32,943 nt of DNA from Candidatus Aminicenantota bacterium. Its GTDB lineage: Bacteria > Acidobacteriota > Aminicenantia > Aminicenantales > Aminicenantaceae. The position numbers and the translations under genes are program-made. The notes under the pieces are model-generated. The model searched no databases and was not told where the DNA came from. It saw only the letters and a list, made by a program, of their open reading frames with translations. Shown piece after piece: positions 24,608 to 32,933 of the stretch (the first letter of the stretch is position 1; each line of letters begins with the position of its first letter). The stretch is from contig JADHWO010000024.1 in assembly GCA_016783445.1 (NCBI GenBank), positions 1 through 32,943 of the forward strand, read 5' to 3'.

Positions 24608-24659
24608 AAAAGGGGACGGCTCCCATTTTTTCCCGAAAATAGGAACCGTCCCCTTTTTT
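24608..24659. repeat. GGGGACGG/CCGTCCCC palindrome acting as likely terminator
   Basis: AAAAGGGGACGG (24608-24619) and CCGTCCCCTTTT (24646-24657) are exact reverse complements around a 26-base centre, and the right arm runs into six T. This would form a strong terminator after mutL on the plus strand and, by symmetry, a hairpin on the other. It is the best-preserved member of the family seen at 2909 and 11256. Confidence 0.75.
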
Positions 24660-24669
24660 GAATAAGCTT

Positions 24670-24744
24670 CGGGGAGTAGCGTAGCTTGGTTAGCGCGCCT
24701 GCTTTGGGAGCAGGAGGTCGTCGGTTCAAATCCGATCTCCCCGA
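24670..24744 (+). tRNA. tRNA-Pro(TGG)
   Basis: The acceptor stem CGGGGAG pairs with CTCCCCG (24737-24743). The anticodon stem CCTGC/GCAGG encloses loop TTTGGGA, giving anticodon TGG for proline. The T loop GTTCAAATC is standard. The discriminator A is followed by TTT, so CCA is not encoded and must be added enzymatically. Confidence 0.93.
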
Positions 24745-24810
24745 TTTGAATCTTAGGCGGGCGAAGAAGCGTTAATATATTAAAACAAAATAGTCAAAGA
24801 AAGACCAAGC

Positions 24811-24887
24811 GCGCCTGTAGCTCAGTCGGATAGAGCAGCTGCCTTCTAAGCAGCGGGTCGGGAGTTCGAGTCTCTCCAGGCGTGCCA
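24811..24887 (+). tRNA. tRNA-Arg(TCT)
   Basis: Acceptor GCGCCTG pairs with CAGGCGT, with a G-U at the first pair. The D arm is AGCTCAGTCGGATAGAGC, and the anticodon loop CTTCTAA gives anticodon TCT for AGA/AGG arginine codons. The T arm is GGGAGTTCGAGTCTCTC. The 3' CCA (24885-24887) is encoded, unlike in the neighbouring tRNA-Pro. Confidence 0.93.
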
Positions 24888-25400
24888 GCCTTACCCCTTA
24901 TTTTGCCATAATTTTTTTCCAATCCTGAGATTTCCCTGCTTGAATTTCTATACTAATATTCTTTAGCTCATCTCGAATCCTATGTTGTGATGAATACCCT
25001 AATCTTTAGGGATGAGAAAATGTGCCTGAAATTAACCTTTAAAATCCCCCTTTGCGATGATTGACAACATAATAATTCTCTGCGAGTATAAAGGTTGTTA
25101 CGATCAAATGAGTAATACTTTTTAGAGAAAATATTTCAGGAATAAGAGAATATTGATATACAGCAGCCGTCTCTTAGATAAAAGCTTTTTGAGTTTGACT
25201 ACGGGATTAGATTTCAATAACTTCAATAATTGAGATATGTCCTTGTATCTGAACAAAAAGCTGAGTTATCTGGTGAGAAGTAAATAGAAATTAAAACTTT
25301 TAAATATTTTGAATCCTGGCCTTATTGAATAACGCCTGAAAAGAGTTGACAAAGATTGTCAAATTGTTTATTTTTATAAAAACCATATAAGGCATGAAAA
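24888..25400. other. 513-base intergenic region before the pil operon
   Basis: No intact gene is supported. On the minus strand 25005-24901 is an open 35-codon frame without a start codon, reading into IRDELKNISIEIQAGK and DWKKIMAK, possibly the tail of a lost gene. The last 60 bases hold the predicted pil promoter. The rest is AT-rich, with no recognised repeat or RNA. Confidence 0.5.
25346..25374 (+). promoter_or_regulatory. Predicted promoter of pilBTC with operator-like dyad
   Basis: A perfect -35 TTGACA (25346-25351) is followed after 17 bases by TATTTT (25369-25374). The -35 is part of a perfect inverted repeat TTGACAA-AGA-TTGTCAA (25346-25362), which a regulator could occupy to block or assist polymerase. 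The leader to pilB is about 20 bases. Confidence 0.5.
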
Positions 25401-27164
25401 ATGGCATCAAATCTAGGTGAACTTCTTTTACGTGAAAAACTATTAACTACAGACCAGCTAAAGTCTGCCACAGAGTTTGAAAAAAAGAATAAAGTTCCTA
25501 TCGGAAGTGCCCTTGTAACGATGGGCATTATCACAGAAGAGGAAATGGCGCAGGCTTTAAGCCGCCAATTAGGCTATCCTTATATTGACCTCAGTCAGTT
25601 CGAAGTCTATCCGGATGTCATTGAGCTGGTTCCAGTAGATATTGCCAAAAAGAACATGATTATGCCGATTCATCGAATTCGGTCTTTTTTAACGATGGCC
25701 ATGGTTGATCCCACAGACCTGGATGTTATCGAAAATGTCAGGTTTCGAACAAGTTTGAGCATTCAGCCCGTCATCGCTTCTGAGTCAGGGATTATGGATG
25801 CCATAAATAAATACTACGGCGCTTCTGATTCTTTAAAAGTTAAGGAGATCATTGATGAAATTGAGCAGGCCGATGATGGAGCGGTCAATGTCATTGAAGA
25901 CGAAGAGGAAGAGTATGACATTGAAGAATTAACACGATCTACGGAGGAAGCTCCTGTCATTACCCTTGTGAATACGATATTTATGGATGCCATAAAAAAA
26001 GGCGCAAGTGACGTTCATTTTGAACCCTATGAGCGTTCTTTCCGGGTTAGATACCGCATCGACGGCATTCTTCATGAAGTGATGGATCTCGCAATGAAAT
26101 TTAAAAATCCGGTTATTTCCCGGGTGAAGATCCTCTCGAACATGGATATCGCAGAGAAAAGACTCCCGCAGGACGGGCGGTTAAAAATGAGAGTGAAATG
26201 GGGGGATGACAACAAGAAAGAAGTGGATATGCGAATCTCCTGTGTGCCAACTATTTTTGGCGAGAAAATTGTTTCCCGAATCCTTGATCGAGAAATGCTG
26301 CAGCTGGACCTTACTAAATTAGGGTTTGAGAAAAAGTCTCTTAAACTTTTTGAATCAGCCATCGTCAAACCCTTTGGGATTGTCCTGGTCACCGGTCCTA
26401 CAGGAAGCGGGAAAACAAATACTCTGTATTCCGCTGTTTCCAACCTAAACGCGCAGGAAAAGAACATCATGACCGCGGAAGACCCTGTTGAGTTTTATAT
26501 GCCTGGAATTAACCAGGTCAACATAAAAGAAGAAATTGGATTAAGTTTTGCGGCCTCTCTCAGAGCATTCCTGAGGCAGGACCCCGATATTATGCTTGTT
26601 GGTGAGATGAGAGATTTTGAAACTGTTGATATCGCCGTTAAAGCAGCACTAACCGGCCACCTGGTCTTTTCCACAGTTCATACTAATGATGCAGCGAGTA
26701 CAATTATCAGGCTGATAAACATGAATGTTGAACCCTTTTTGATCTCTGATGCACTCATTCTAATTGTGGCACAAAGACTGATAAGGCGTTTGTGCAAGAA
26801 GTGCAAGGAGGAACATAAAATTTCCCCTGAAGCTCTTATTGACATAGGATTTTCTCCGGAAGAAGCGGAAAAAGTGAAACCCATGAAGTCAAAAGGCTGC
26901 TCCCTTTGCAATGAGGCAGGCTATAAAGGAAGAACCGGACTTTTTGAAGTCATGGAAGTTACTAATGATATAAGAGATCTCATTTTAGCCAAGTCCCAGC
27001 CCAAAGATATAAAAATGTTAGCTATGCAAAACGGGATGGCATCGCTGCGTATGAGCGGATTGGCCAAGATAAAAGATGGGGTTACATCCATAGAAGAGGT
27101 CTTAAGAGAAACTATAAAAGATGCGGAGGTAAAAAGTGGCGAAGCCGATTCAGGAACTGCTTAA
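25401..27164 (+). CDS. pilB: Type IV pilus extension ATPase PilB
   Basis: PilB is the hexameric cytoplasmic motor that drives pilin addition. The 587-residue protein has an N-terminal GspE-II type domain (about 1-150), the Walker A loop GPTGSGKT at residues 332-339, the Asp-box region EDPVEFY, the Walker B segment LRQDPDIMLVGEMRD and the His box STVHTNDAAST. A zinc-binding tetracysteine pair CKKCKEE and CSLCNEAGYKGRTG separates it from PilT. Some family members bind c-di-GMP in the N-terminal domain; I did not resolve such a motif. The ATG follows AAGG and lies about 20 bases from the predicted start site. It overlaps pilT by 29 bases. Confidence 0.95.
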   Translation: MASNLGELLLREKLLTTDQLKSATEFEKKNKVPIGSALVTMGIITEEEMAQALSRQLGYPYIDLSQFEVYPDVIELVPVDIAKKNMIMPIHRIRSFLTMAMVDPTDLDVIENVRFRTSLSIQPVIASESGIMDAINKYYGASDSLKVKEIIDEIEQADDGAVNVIEDEEEEYDIEELTRSTEEAPVITLVNTIFMDAIKKGASDVHFEPYERSFRVRYRIDGILHEVMDLAMKFKNPVISRVKILSNMDIAEKRLPQDGRLKMRVKWGDDNKKEVDMRISCVPTIFGEKIVSRILDREMLQLDLTKLGFEKKSLKLFESAIVKPFGIVLVTGPTGSGKTNTLYSAVSNLNAQEKNIMTAEDPVEFYMPGINQVNIKEEIGLSFAASLRAFLRQDPDIMLVGEMRDFETVDIAVKAALTGHLVFSTVHTNDAASTIIRLINMNVEPFLISDALILIVAQRLIRRLCKKCKEEHKISPEALIDIGFSPEEAEKVKPMKSKGCSLCNEAGYKGRTGLFEVMEVTNDIRDLILAKSQPKDIKMLAMQNGMASLRMSGLAKIKDGVTSIEEVLRETIKDAEVKSGEADSGTA

Positions 27165-28254
27165 AATAGCGGTTGAAAGAAATGCCAGTGATTTACATTT
27201 AACGACTCAAATTCCCCCTAGAATTAGAGTCGACGGCCACTTGATCTCACTCGATCACCCGCCTTTAACTGCTAGCGATACCAAGGAACTTGTATACACG
27301 TTGTTAACAGACAGGCAGAAGAAAATATTTGAGGAAAAGATGGAGCTTGATTTCTCTTTTGGCATCAAAGATATTGGGCGTTTTAGAGGGAATATCTTCC
27401 AGCAAAAGGGAGCTGTGGCAGCAGCTTTCCGGAGATTCCTAAGCCAGATGTGGAGCTTTCCGAAGCTGGGTATTCCACAGAAGATTGCTAAGCTCTGCTA
27501 TTTGCCCCGGGGGTTAATACTGGTGACCGGGCCAACTGGTTGTGGAAAATCAACCACCTTAGCCTGTATGATTGACCATATAAATACAGAAAGAGACGTT
27601 CATATTATAACCATAGAAGACCCTATTGAATATTATTTCCAACCTAAAAAGTCAATTATAAATCAAAGGGAACTTAATATTGACACATTATCTTTCCCAA
27701 ATGCACTCCGTTCTGTTTTGAGAGAAGACCCGGATGTCGTGCTTGTCGGAGAAATGAGAGACTTGCAGACTGTTGAAGCCACCATAAATGTCGCGGAAAC
27801 AGGACATCTCACTTTCTCAACCCTTCATACAAATTCAGCCTCTGAGACAATTTCCAGAATTGTTGATATATTCCCTTCCCAGTATCAGGGTCAGGTGAGA
27901 ATAACACTTTCCTTGACATTAGAAGCCATATTAACACAATCTCTCTTGCCTCGAGCAGACGGAAACGGAAGAGTTCTGGCCATGGAGATTCTTATTCCTA
28001 ATACGGCTATCAGAAATCTCATCAGAGAAAATAAGCTCCACCAGATTTATTCCTCAATGCAGATGGGCCAAGAGAAGTATGGGATGCAAACCTTTAACCA
28101 ATCTTTGGCCGATCTATGTTCTAAAGGATTTATCACTAGAGAGACTGCCATGGGGGTCTCCTATAAACCAGAGGAGTTAGTTGAAATTTTTCATAGGAGT
28201 GGGGGCTTTAAGCCGACCTCTCAAGGCTTATCTCAAAATCCAATGAGGAAATAA
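27136..28254 (+). CDS. pilT: Type IV pilus retraction ATPase PilT
   Basis: PilT powers pilus disassembly and twitching. The 372-residue protein has the N-terminal ASDLHLTTQIPPRIRVDG, the Walker A loop GPTGCGKS at 132-139, Walker B LREDPDVVLVGEMRD and the His box STLHTNSASETISRIVD. The retraction-specific AIRNLIRENK motif is present at the end of the core, and the tetracysteine of PilB is absent. It starts with GTG, 7 bases after GGAGG (27125-27129), inside the 3' end of pilB, so translation is probably coupled. The C-terminal tail of about 20 residues is extra. Confidence 0.95.
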   Translation: MAKPIQELLKIAVERNASDLHLTTQIPPRIRVDGHLISLDHPPLTASDTKELVYTLLTDRQKKIFEEKMELDFSFGIKDIGRFRGNIFQQKGAVAAAFRRFLSQMWSFPKLGIPQKIAKLCYLPRGLILVTGPTGCGKSTTLACMIDHINTERDVHIITIEDPIEYYFQPKKSIINQRELNIDTLSFPNALRSVLREDPDVVLVGEMRDLQTVEATINVAETGHLTFSTLHTNSASETISRIVDIFPSQYQGQVRITLSLTLEAILTQSLLPRADGNGRVLAMEILIPNTAIRNLIRENKLHQIYSSMQMGQEKYGMQTFNQSLADLCSKGFITRETAMGVSYKPEELVEIFHRSGGFKPTSQGLSQNPMRK

Positions 28255-28267
28255 AAGGAGAACAGAG

Positions 28268-29473
28268 ATGGCTGTTTTCGTCTGGAAGGGCAAAAATCGT
28301 TTCGGTGATGACGTAGGAGGAGAACGTGTTTCCAAGTCTTCTGTAGATCTGACGAGAATCCTGAGGGGCGAGCAGATAACTGTCACGGATGTTAAAAGGA
28401 AAGGTATAGAAATAAAAATCCCTTTTCTTACAAAACAATCGGTTCCGCTTAAGGAATTGTGCATCTACAGCAGGCAGCTTTCCGTGTTGATAGACGCGGA
28501 TCTTCCTTTAATTCAGAGCTTGACCATGCTGTCCAAAATGACAAAGAACAAGTTTTTTAAAAGTGTTATTATAAACATCCGGAAGGATGTAGAGGCTGGC
28601 TCCACTCTGAATCAGGCCAAAAAGAAATACCCAAAGGTTTTTGATGATCTCTACTGCAACCTTGTAGCATCAGGAGAACAGAGTGGTTCGCTCGATGTCA
28701 TGCTGATGCGTTTAGCGGATTACCAGGAACAAATTGTAAAGTTGAAAGCCCAGATAAAACAGGCGATGGCGTATCCTGTAGTCATATTTGCATTTTCTAT
28801 CATTGTGACGATTTTTATGTTGTGGAAAATTGTTCCGACTTTTTCACGGATATTTATCGAGCTGGGAGCAGATATGCCTTCCCTTACTCTATTTATATTG
28901 GCCCTCAGCGGTTTTGTCCAGAAATATATAGTGTTTATCTTTGGGGGGCTAATAGGTTCAGTTTTTCTTTACAGGTACGCTAAAACAACAGGGCAAGGAA
29001 GACGGGTTCTTGATCAGGCTAAACTAAAAATGCCACTTTTTGGAGGATTGTTTGAAAAAGTTGCCCTATCTCGAATCACAAGAACCTTGAGCACTCTCCT
29101 TAACGGAGGTGTTCCCATGATGGAGAGCCTTAAGATCACATCCTCTACGGCTGGAAATGTTATCTTAGAACGCCGCATAAATGAGGCTCGAACCATGGTC
29201 TCTGAAGGGTCAAGCCTCATAGATGCTTTCAGAGAAAAAGGCCGTTTACCATTAATGCTTACTCAGATGGTTGGTGTGGGTGAGGCTACCGGAAATCTGG
29301 ATGCGATGCTGTCGAAAGTAGCTGATTTTTACGATAATGAGGTCGAAACTGCGGTTGGAGCCCTTCTTTCCGTGTTAGAGCCGGTTCTTCTAATTTTTGT
29401 TGGACTTTTGATCGGTACGATTGTCATTTCCATGTACCTTCCTGTCTTCAGCATGATGCAGCAGGTTGGATGA
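28268..29473 (+). CDS. pilC: Type IV pilus platform protein PilC
   Basis: PilC is the inner-membrane platform on which PilB and PilT act. The 401-residue protein has two repeated T2SS F domains: the first at about 65-190 (YSRQLSVLIDADLPLIQSL), the second at about 270-390 (RITRTLSTLLNGGVPMMESL). Each is followed by a membrane helix, and a further one lies near residues 210-240. VASGEQSGSLDVML and VGVGEATGNLDAML are the paired GE motifs. Length is typical. The ATG follows AAAGGAG, and its stop overlaps the pilS start as ATGA. Confidence 0.96.
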   Translation: MAVFVWKGKNRFGDDVGGERVSKSSVDLTRILRGEQITVTDVKRKGIEIKIPFLTKQSVPLKELCIYSRQLSVLIDADLPLIQSLTMLSKMTKNKFFKSVIINIRKDVEAGSTLNQAKKKYPKVFDDLYCNLVASGEQSGSLDVMLMRLADYQEQIVKLKAQIKQAMAYPVVIFAFSIIVTIFMLWKIVPTFSRIFIELGADMPSLTLFILALSGFVQKYIVFIFGGLIGSVFLYRYAKTTGQGRRVLDQAKLKMPLFGGLFEKVALSRITRTLSTLLNGGVPMMESLKITSSTAGNVILERRINEARTMVSEGSSLIDAFREKGRLPLMLTQMVGVGEATGNLDAMLSKVADFYDNEVETAVGALLSVLEPVLLIFVGLLIGTIVISMYLPVFSMMQQVG

Positions 29474-30750
29474 CAACTAAAGAAAAAGACATCTCTCGGC
29501 TCATTTTCCTGCGTGTTATCATTGTCACATCTCTTGTTGTTTCAGCAGTTATTATTCAATACATTACATCGGAATTTCTCCCGCTTAATCCATTTTATTT
29601 TTTAATATTCATTTTCTATCTCCTCTCTTTTTTCTATTTTATGTTTTATCTCTGGGGAAAATATTACACGGCCCAGGTTTACTTTCAGATATTCTTCGAT
29701 CTTCTCATGATTACGGCGCTTGTCTATATTTCAGGGGGTTTGCAGGGAACTTTTTACTTTCTCTACATTTTCGAAATAATCGCAGCAAGCATTGTTCTTT
29801 CCAAGCGCGCTGCCTATGTAACTGCGGCTCTCTCAGCGATCTTTTTTGGTCTTCTGGTTGAAATGATGTATTTCAGAATAATTCCCTATTATGATTATGA
29901 TCCGGAGAAAACCATAGAAGTATCGTTAGGTCTTGTCACACAAAATGTCTTTATCGCCTGGAGCGCTTTTTTCCTTGTGGCTTTCCTGATGAATTACCTG
30001 ACAGGAAGCTTGAGGAAAACGCGAGACGAGCTGAAAATTGCTCAAAAGGAGCTTGAAATAAAAAACAGACTTGCCATAGCAGGAGAGGTATCTGCGCAGC
30101 TCGCTCATGAAATCAGGAATCCACTGGCAGCCATCTCAGGCTCGGCGCAGGTTCTGAAGGATGGATCAGGTCTGGGCGGAGAACAAAAAAAATTGATGGA
30201 TATCATTATCAAAGAATCAATTAGAGTTTCTCATTCGATCGAACAATTTCTGAATTTAGGTTCTCCGGCACCAAAAACCTTCTCCTCTGTTGATCTCTCA
30301 GTTGTTTTGGAGGAAACATTGATGTTACTGCAGAACAGCGGCGAAATGGACGGAAAATTGATTGTTGATGGAAATTATAAATCAATGAGGGTCCCGTATT
30401 ATGGAAATATCAATCAGCTAAAACAGCTATTCTGGAATATTATAAAAAATGCCCTTAAAGCCATGCCCGGAGGAGGGACATTAACCATTGATTTTGAACG
30501 GAAGAGAAAGAAGGAGATACAGTTAAGATTTGCCGATACAGGAATTGGCATGTCCGAAGAAGAATTGGATAAGATTTTTGAGCCCTTTTACTCCGGTTTT
30601 GAGGATGGCAAAGGAATCGGAATGTCTGTGGTTCGCCGGATAGTAGATGATTATAAAGGGAAAATCAAGGTTGTTTCCGAGCCCAATAAAGGGACCGAGG
30701 TTTTTATCAGCCTTCCTTTGGAGAAGAGAAAGTTCAGCAGCAGAGTGTAA
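29470..30750 (+). CDS. pilS: Sensor histidine kinase PilS
   Basis: PilS is the membrane sensor that phosphorylates PilR. About residues 1-180 contain six hydrophobic segments, the typical PilS sensor, with no sizeable external domain. The dimerisation domain carries H213 in AHEIRNPLAAISGSAQ. The ATPase domain has the N box FWNIIKNALKAMPGGG, the G1 box DTGIGMSEEELDKIF and the G2 box GKGIGMSVVRRI. In Pseudomonas, PilS monitors pilin level in the membrane. That role fits here because it lies between pilC and pilR, with the pilin gene following. The 426-residue length is ordinary, and its stop lies 22 bases before the apparent pilR start. Confidence 0.93.
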   Translation: MTTKEKDISRLIFLRVIIVTSLVVSAVIIQYITSEFLPLNPFYFLIFIFYLLSFFYFMFYLWGKYYTAQVYFQIFFDLLMITALVYISGGLQGTFYFLYIFEIIAASIVLSKRAAYVTAALSAIFFGLLVEMMYFRIIPYYDYDPEKTIEVSLGLVTQNVFIAWSAFFLVAFLMNYLTGSLRKTRDELKIAQKELEIKNRLAIAGEVSAQLAHEIRNPLAAISGSAQVLKDGSGLGGEQKKLMDIIIKESIRVSHSIEQFLNLGSPAPKTFSSVDLSVVLEETLMLLQNSGEMDGKLIVDGNYKSMRVPYYGNINQLKQLFWNIIKNALKAMPGGGTLTIDFERKRKKEIQLRFADTGIGMSEEELDKIFEPFYSGFEDGKGIGMSVVRRIVDDYKGKIKVVSEPNKGTEVFISLPLEKRKFSSRV

Positions 30751-30772
30751 ATAAAATAGAAGAGAGGATAAA

Positions 30773-32140
30773 ACGGAAAAAATACTCATCATAGACGACG
30801 AAAAGAGTATCCTTGACCTTCTTTCTGTTGTCTTTAGAAAAGAAGGTTACAAAGTCGAGACATCCCTCTCTGCTCCTAAGGCTATCGAGATGATAAAAAA
30901 TCAGGACTTTGACATTGTCCTTTCCGATATAAAGCTACCGCAGGTAAGCGGAATGGAGATTCTTAAGCGGGTCAAGAAAAAAAATCCAGATATGCCATTC
31001 ATCATGATTACGGCTTTCGGGACAATTAAACAGGCAGTAGAAGCACTAAAAGCTGGAGCTATGGATTACGTGGTTAAACCATTTGATATGGAAGAGTTGA
31101 AAATTATAGTAGCTCAAGGGCTGGAAAAAGGAAGGCTGAAGCAGGAGAATATCCGGTTAAAAAGGGAACTTAAAGAGAAGTACAGTTTCAAGAATATAGT
31201 GGGAAAAAGCAAAAAGATGAAGGCGGTATTCAGTTTGCTCGAAAAAATCGCTGACACAGATTCCACTGTTCTAATAGTCGGAGAAAGTGGAACGGGGAAG
31301 GAAATAGCTGCCAGAGCACTCCACCAGCTCAGCAGCCGACAGGAGAAGGCATTTGTTTCCATAAACTGTGGAGCAGTGCCAGAGAATCTTCTGGAGAGTG
31401 AACTTTTTGGGCACATGAGAGGTTCCTTCACAGGTGCTGTGGCTAATAAAAAAGGTATGTTTGAAGTAGCAGAAGGAGGCATTTTGTTTTTAGATGAAGT
31501 AGGCGAAATGTCTCCATTGACTCAGGTGAAGCTTCTCCGGAGTCTCCAGGATAAAAAAATTAGAAGAGTGGGTGGGACGGAAGAGATCTTGGTTGATGTC
31601 CAGATAATCGCGGCAACCAATCAGAATTTAAAGAAAAAAATCGAGGAAGAAAAATTCCGTGAAGACTTGTTTTACAGGCTGAATGTCATTTCTTTTGAAA
31701 TGCCTCCTCTAAGGAAAAAAAAAGAGGACCTGCCTCTCCTCGTTTCTCACTTTCTTAAGAAATACTGCATGGAGATGGGAAGAAAGACAATGAGAGTTGC
31801 TCCAGAGGTGATGAATATCTTTGAATCTTACCACTGGCCGGGAAATGTCAGGGAGCTGGAAAATGTTATTGAGAGAGTTGTGGCTATTGAGAAGAGAGAG
31901 ATTGTCACACAGGAAAGCCTTCCTGAAGAACTCCTTTCACCACAGAAGAAGCCAGAAACCAGTTATCTTCTTGAGCCAGGATTTAAACTCAATGCGCATC
32001 TTGATGAAATTGCACAAAATTATATAATGCAAGCTCGCAAGGCTGCAGGGGGAAATCTTAAGGAAACCGCATCGCTTATTGGTGTCAGCTACCGGACTTT
32101 GAGATACCTCATCGATAAATACGGCTTAAAATCTACCTGA
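30773..32140 (+). CDS. pilR: Sigma-54-dependent response regulator PilR (apparent ACG start)
   Basis: PilR activates sigma-54 transcription of the pilin gene. From 30773 the frame encodes a full receiver domain (EKILIIDDEKSILDLL, acidic D8, D9 and phosphorylation site D52 in LSDIKLP). The AAA+ domain follows, with GESGTGKE and GSFTGA (the sigma-54 contact loop, usually GAFTGA), then a Fis-type helix-turn-helix ending SYRTLRYLIDKYGL. No ATG, GTG or TTG occurs at the right place; an in-frame stop lies at 30752-30754. ACG at 30773 stands 5 bases after AGAGG. The first in-frame ATG, at 30890, would remove D8 and D9. An ACG start or a T-to-C sequence error are both possible. The full protein would have 455 residues. 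Confidence 0.9.
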   Translation, partial: TEKILIIDDEKSILDLLSVVFRKEGYKVETSLSAPKAIEMIKNQDFDIVLSDIKLPQVSGMEILKRVKKKNPDMPFIMITAFGTIKQAVEALKAGAMDYVVKPFDMEELKIIVAQGLEKGRLKQENIRLKRELKEKYSFKNIVGKSKKMKAVFSLLEKIADTDSTVLIVGESGTGKEIAARALHQLSSRQEKAFVSINCGAVPENLLESELFGHMRGSFTGAVANKKGMFEVAEGGILFLDEVGEMSPLTQVKLLRSLQDKKIRRVGGTEEILVDVQIIAATNQNLKKKIEEEKFREDLFYRLNVISFEMPPLRKKKEDLPLLVSHFLKKYCMEMGRKTMRVAPEVMNIFESYHWPGNVRELENVIERVVAIEKREIVTQESLPEELLSPQKKPETSYLLEPGFKLNAHLDEIAQNYIMQARKAAGGNLKETASLIGVSYRTLRYLIDKYGLKST

Positions 32141-32208
32141 ATGGAGCGGCGCCATCCTTTCGGATTCATCTGGTTACAGTCATACGAAAAGCCAGAAATG
32201 AAAAAAAG

Positions 32209-32242
32209 TGTCATTTTTTGTCAATAAAAGCCATAATTTGTC
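32209..32242 (+). promoter_or_regulatory. Three phased TGTC motifs, predicted PilR sites
   Basis: TGTC occurs at 32209, 32219 and 32239, all in the same orientation, with start-to-start distances of 10 and 20 bases, so they lie on one face of the helix, each in a T-rich context. They sit about 100-130 bases before the predicted pilin transcription start, where PilR binds repeated TGTC-type sites in Pseudomonas aeruginosa. Binding is inferred. Confidence 0.6.
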
Positions 32243-32313
32243 GTTTTTTAAGGAAGGCTTCCGGAAGAAAATTATAACTTGTTTAATTTCAACAACATAA
32301 AAAATGTTAAGCA

Positions 32314-32329
32314 TGGCACAAAAATTGCA
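32314..32329 (+). promoter_or_regulatory. Sigma-54 promoter of the pilin gene
   Basis: TGGCAC (32314-32319), five A, then TTGCA (32325-32329) is a perfect match to the sigma-54 -24/-12 consensus TGGCAC-N5-TTGCW. Transcription would begin near 32340. It is downstream of pilR and of the phased TGTC sites. Confidence 0.9.
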
Positions 32330-32402
32330 CTATAAAAGGCTTTCTATTAATTGTTTGATCGGCTGAAAATAAAGTCGACAAAAAAAATAAAGGAGGTTTT
32401 AA

Positions 32403-32933
32403 ATGTTAAACAAAGTAAGAGGTTTTACACTGATTGAGCTGCTCATTGTTGTTGCTATCCTGGGAATTCTTGCAGCGCTTCTTGTTCCCAATATCACAAC
32501 TGCCGTCCAGAAAGCCAAACAGAAAAGTACCATGAAGGATGTAGGCGTCATTGCATCATCCATTGCAGACTTTGTCACAGATAACGGAGTTGCCCCTGTC
32601 GCTAATGGTGCCTATACTGCCAGCAGTGAATTTTATACTGGAATTTGTCCATTCTATGTTAAAGTTCTCCCGATTTCCGACAAATGGGGCACGTTTTTCC
32701 GTGTCTACACAGGTACTAATGCAAATCAATACGGAATAACAACTGCTGTTGGAGATGATTTTCTCGTTTCTTCTTACGGAAAAGGTGGAGAAGTAGAAGG
32801 TTGGACATTTGTTCCAGCTAGTCCTGAAGCAGGAATGTATGTGCTCAGCACGATGGCACATTTTGAAAGGGATCTAGTGAATTGGAATGGTTCCTGGATC
32901 CGTGGTCCAAGGACTGCTGCAGCCGGTACATAA
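32403..32933 (+). CDS. pilA: Type IV pilin, GspG-like
   Basis: The 176-residue prepilin has a 7-residue leader MLNKVRG, cleaved before FTLIELLIVVAILGILAALL; the mature residue E5 is present, so it is a normal prepilin peptidase substrate. The C-terminal part, with ISDKWGTFFRVYTG and later DDFLVSSYGKGGEVEGW, resembles the DPWGNPY and SxGxDG region of the GspG major pseudopilin. The protein has only one cysteine, hence no internal disulfide. Its position behind a sigma-54 promoter and pilR argues that it is a major pilin and not a secretion pseudopilin. AAAGGAGGT precedes the ATG. The window ends 10 bases after the stop. Confidence 0.93.
   Translation: MLNKVRGFTLIELLIVVAILGILAALLVPNITTAVQKAKQKSTMKDVGVIASSIADFVTDNGVAPVANGAYTASSEFYTGICPFYVKVLPISDKWGTFFRVYTGTNANQYGITTAVGDDFLVSSYGKGGEVEGWTFVPASPEAGMYVLSTMAHFERDLVNWNGSWIRGPRTAAAGT

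Noticed and set aside
24660-25400. tRNA-associated integration site or mobile island between tRNA-Arg and pilB
   Set aside because: No integrase, transposase or direct repeat of the tRNA 3' end was seen in the interval.
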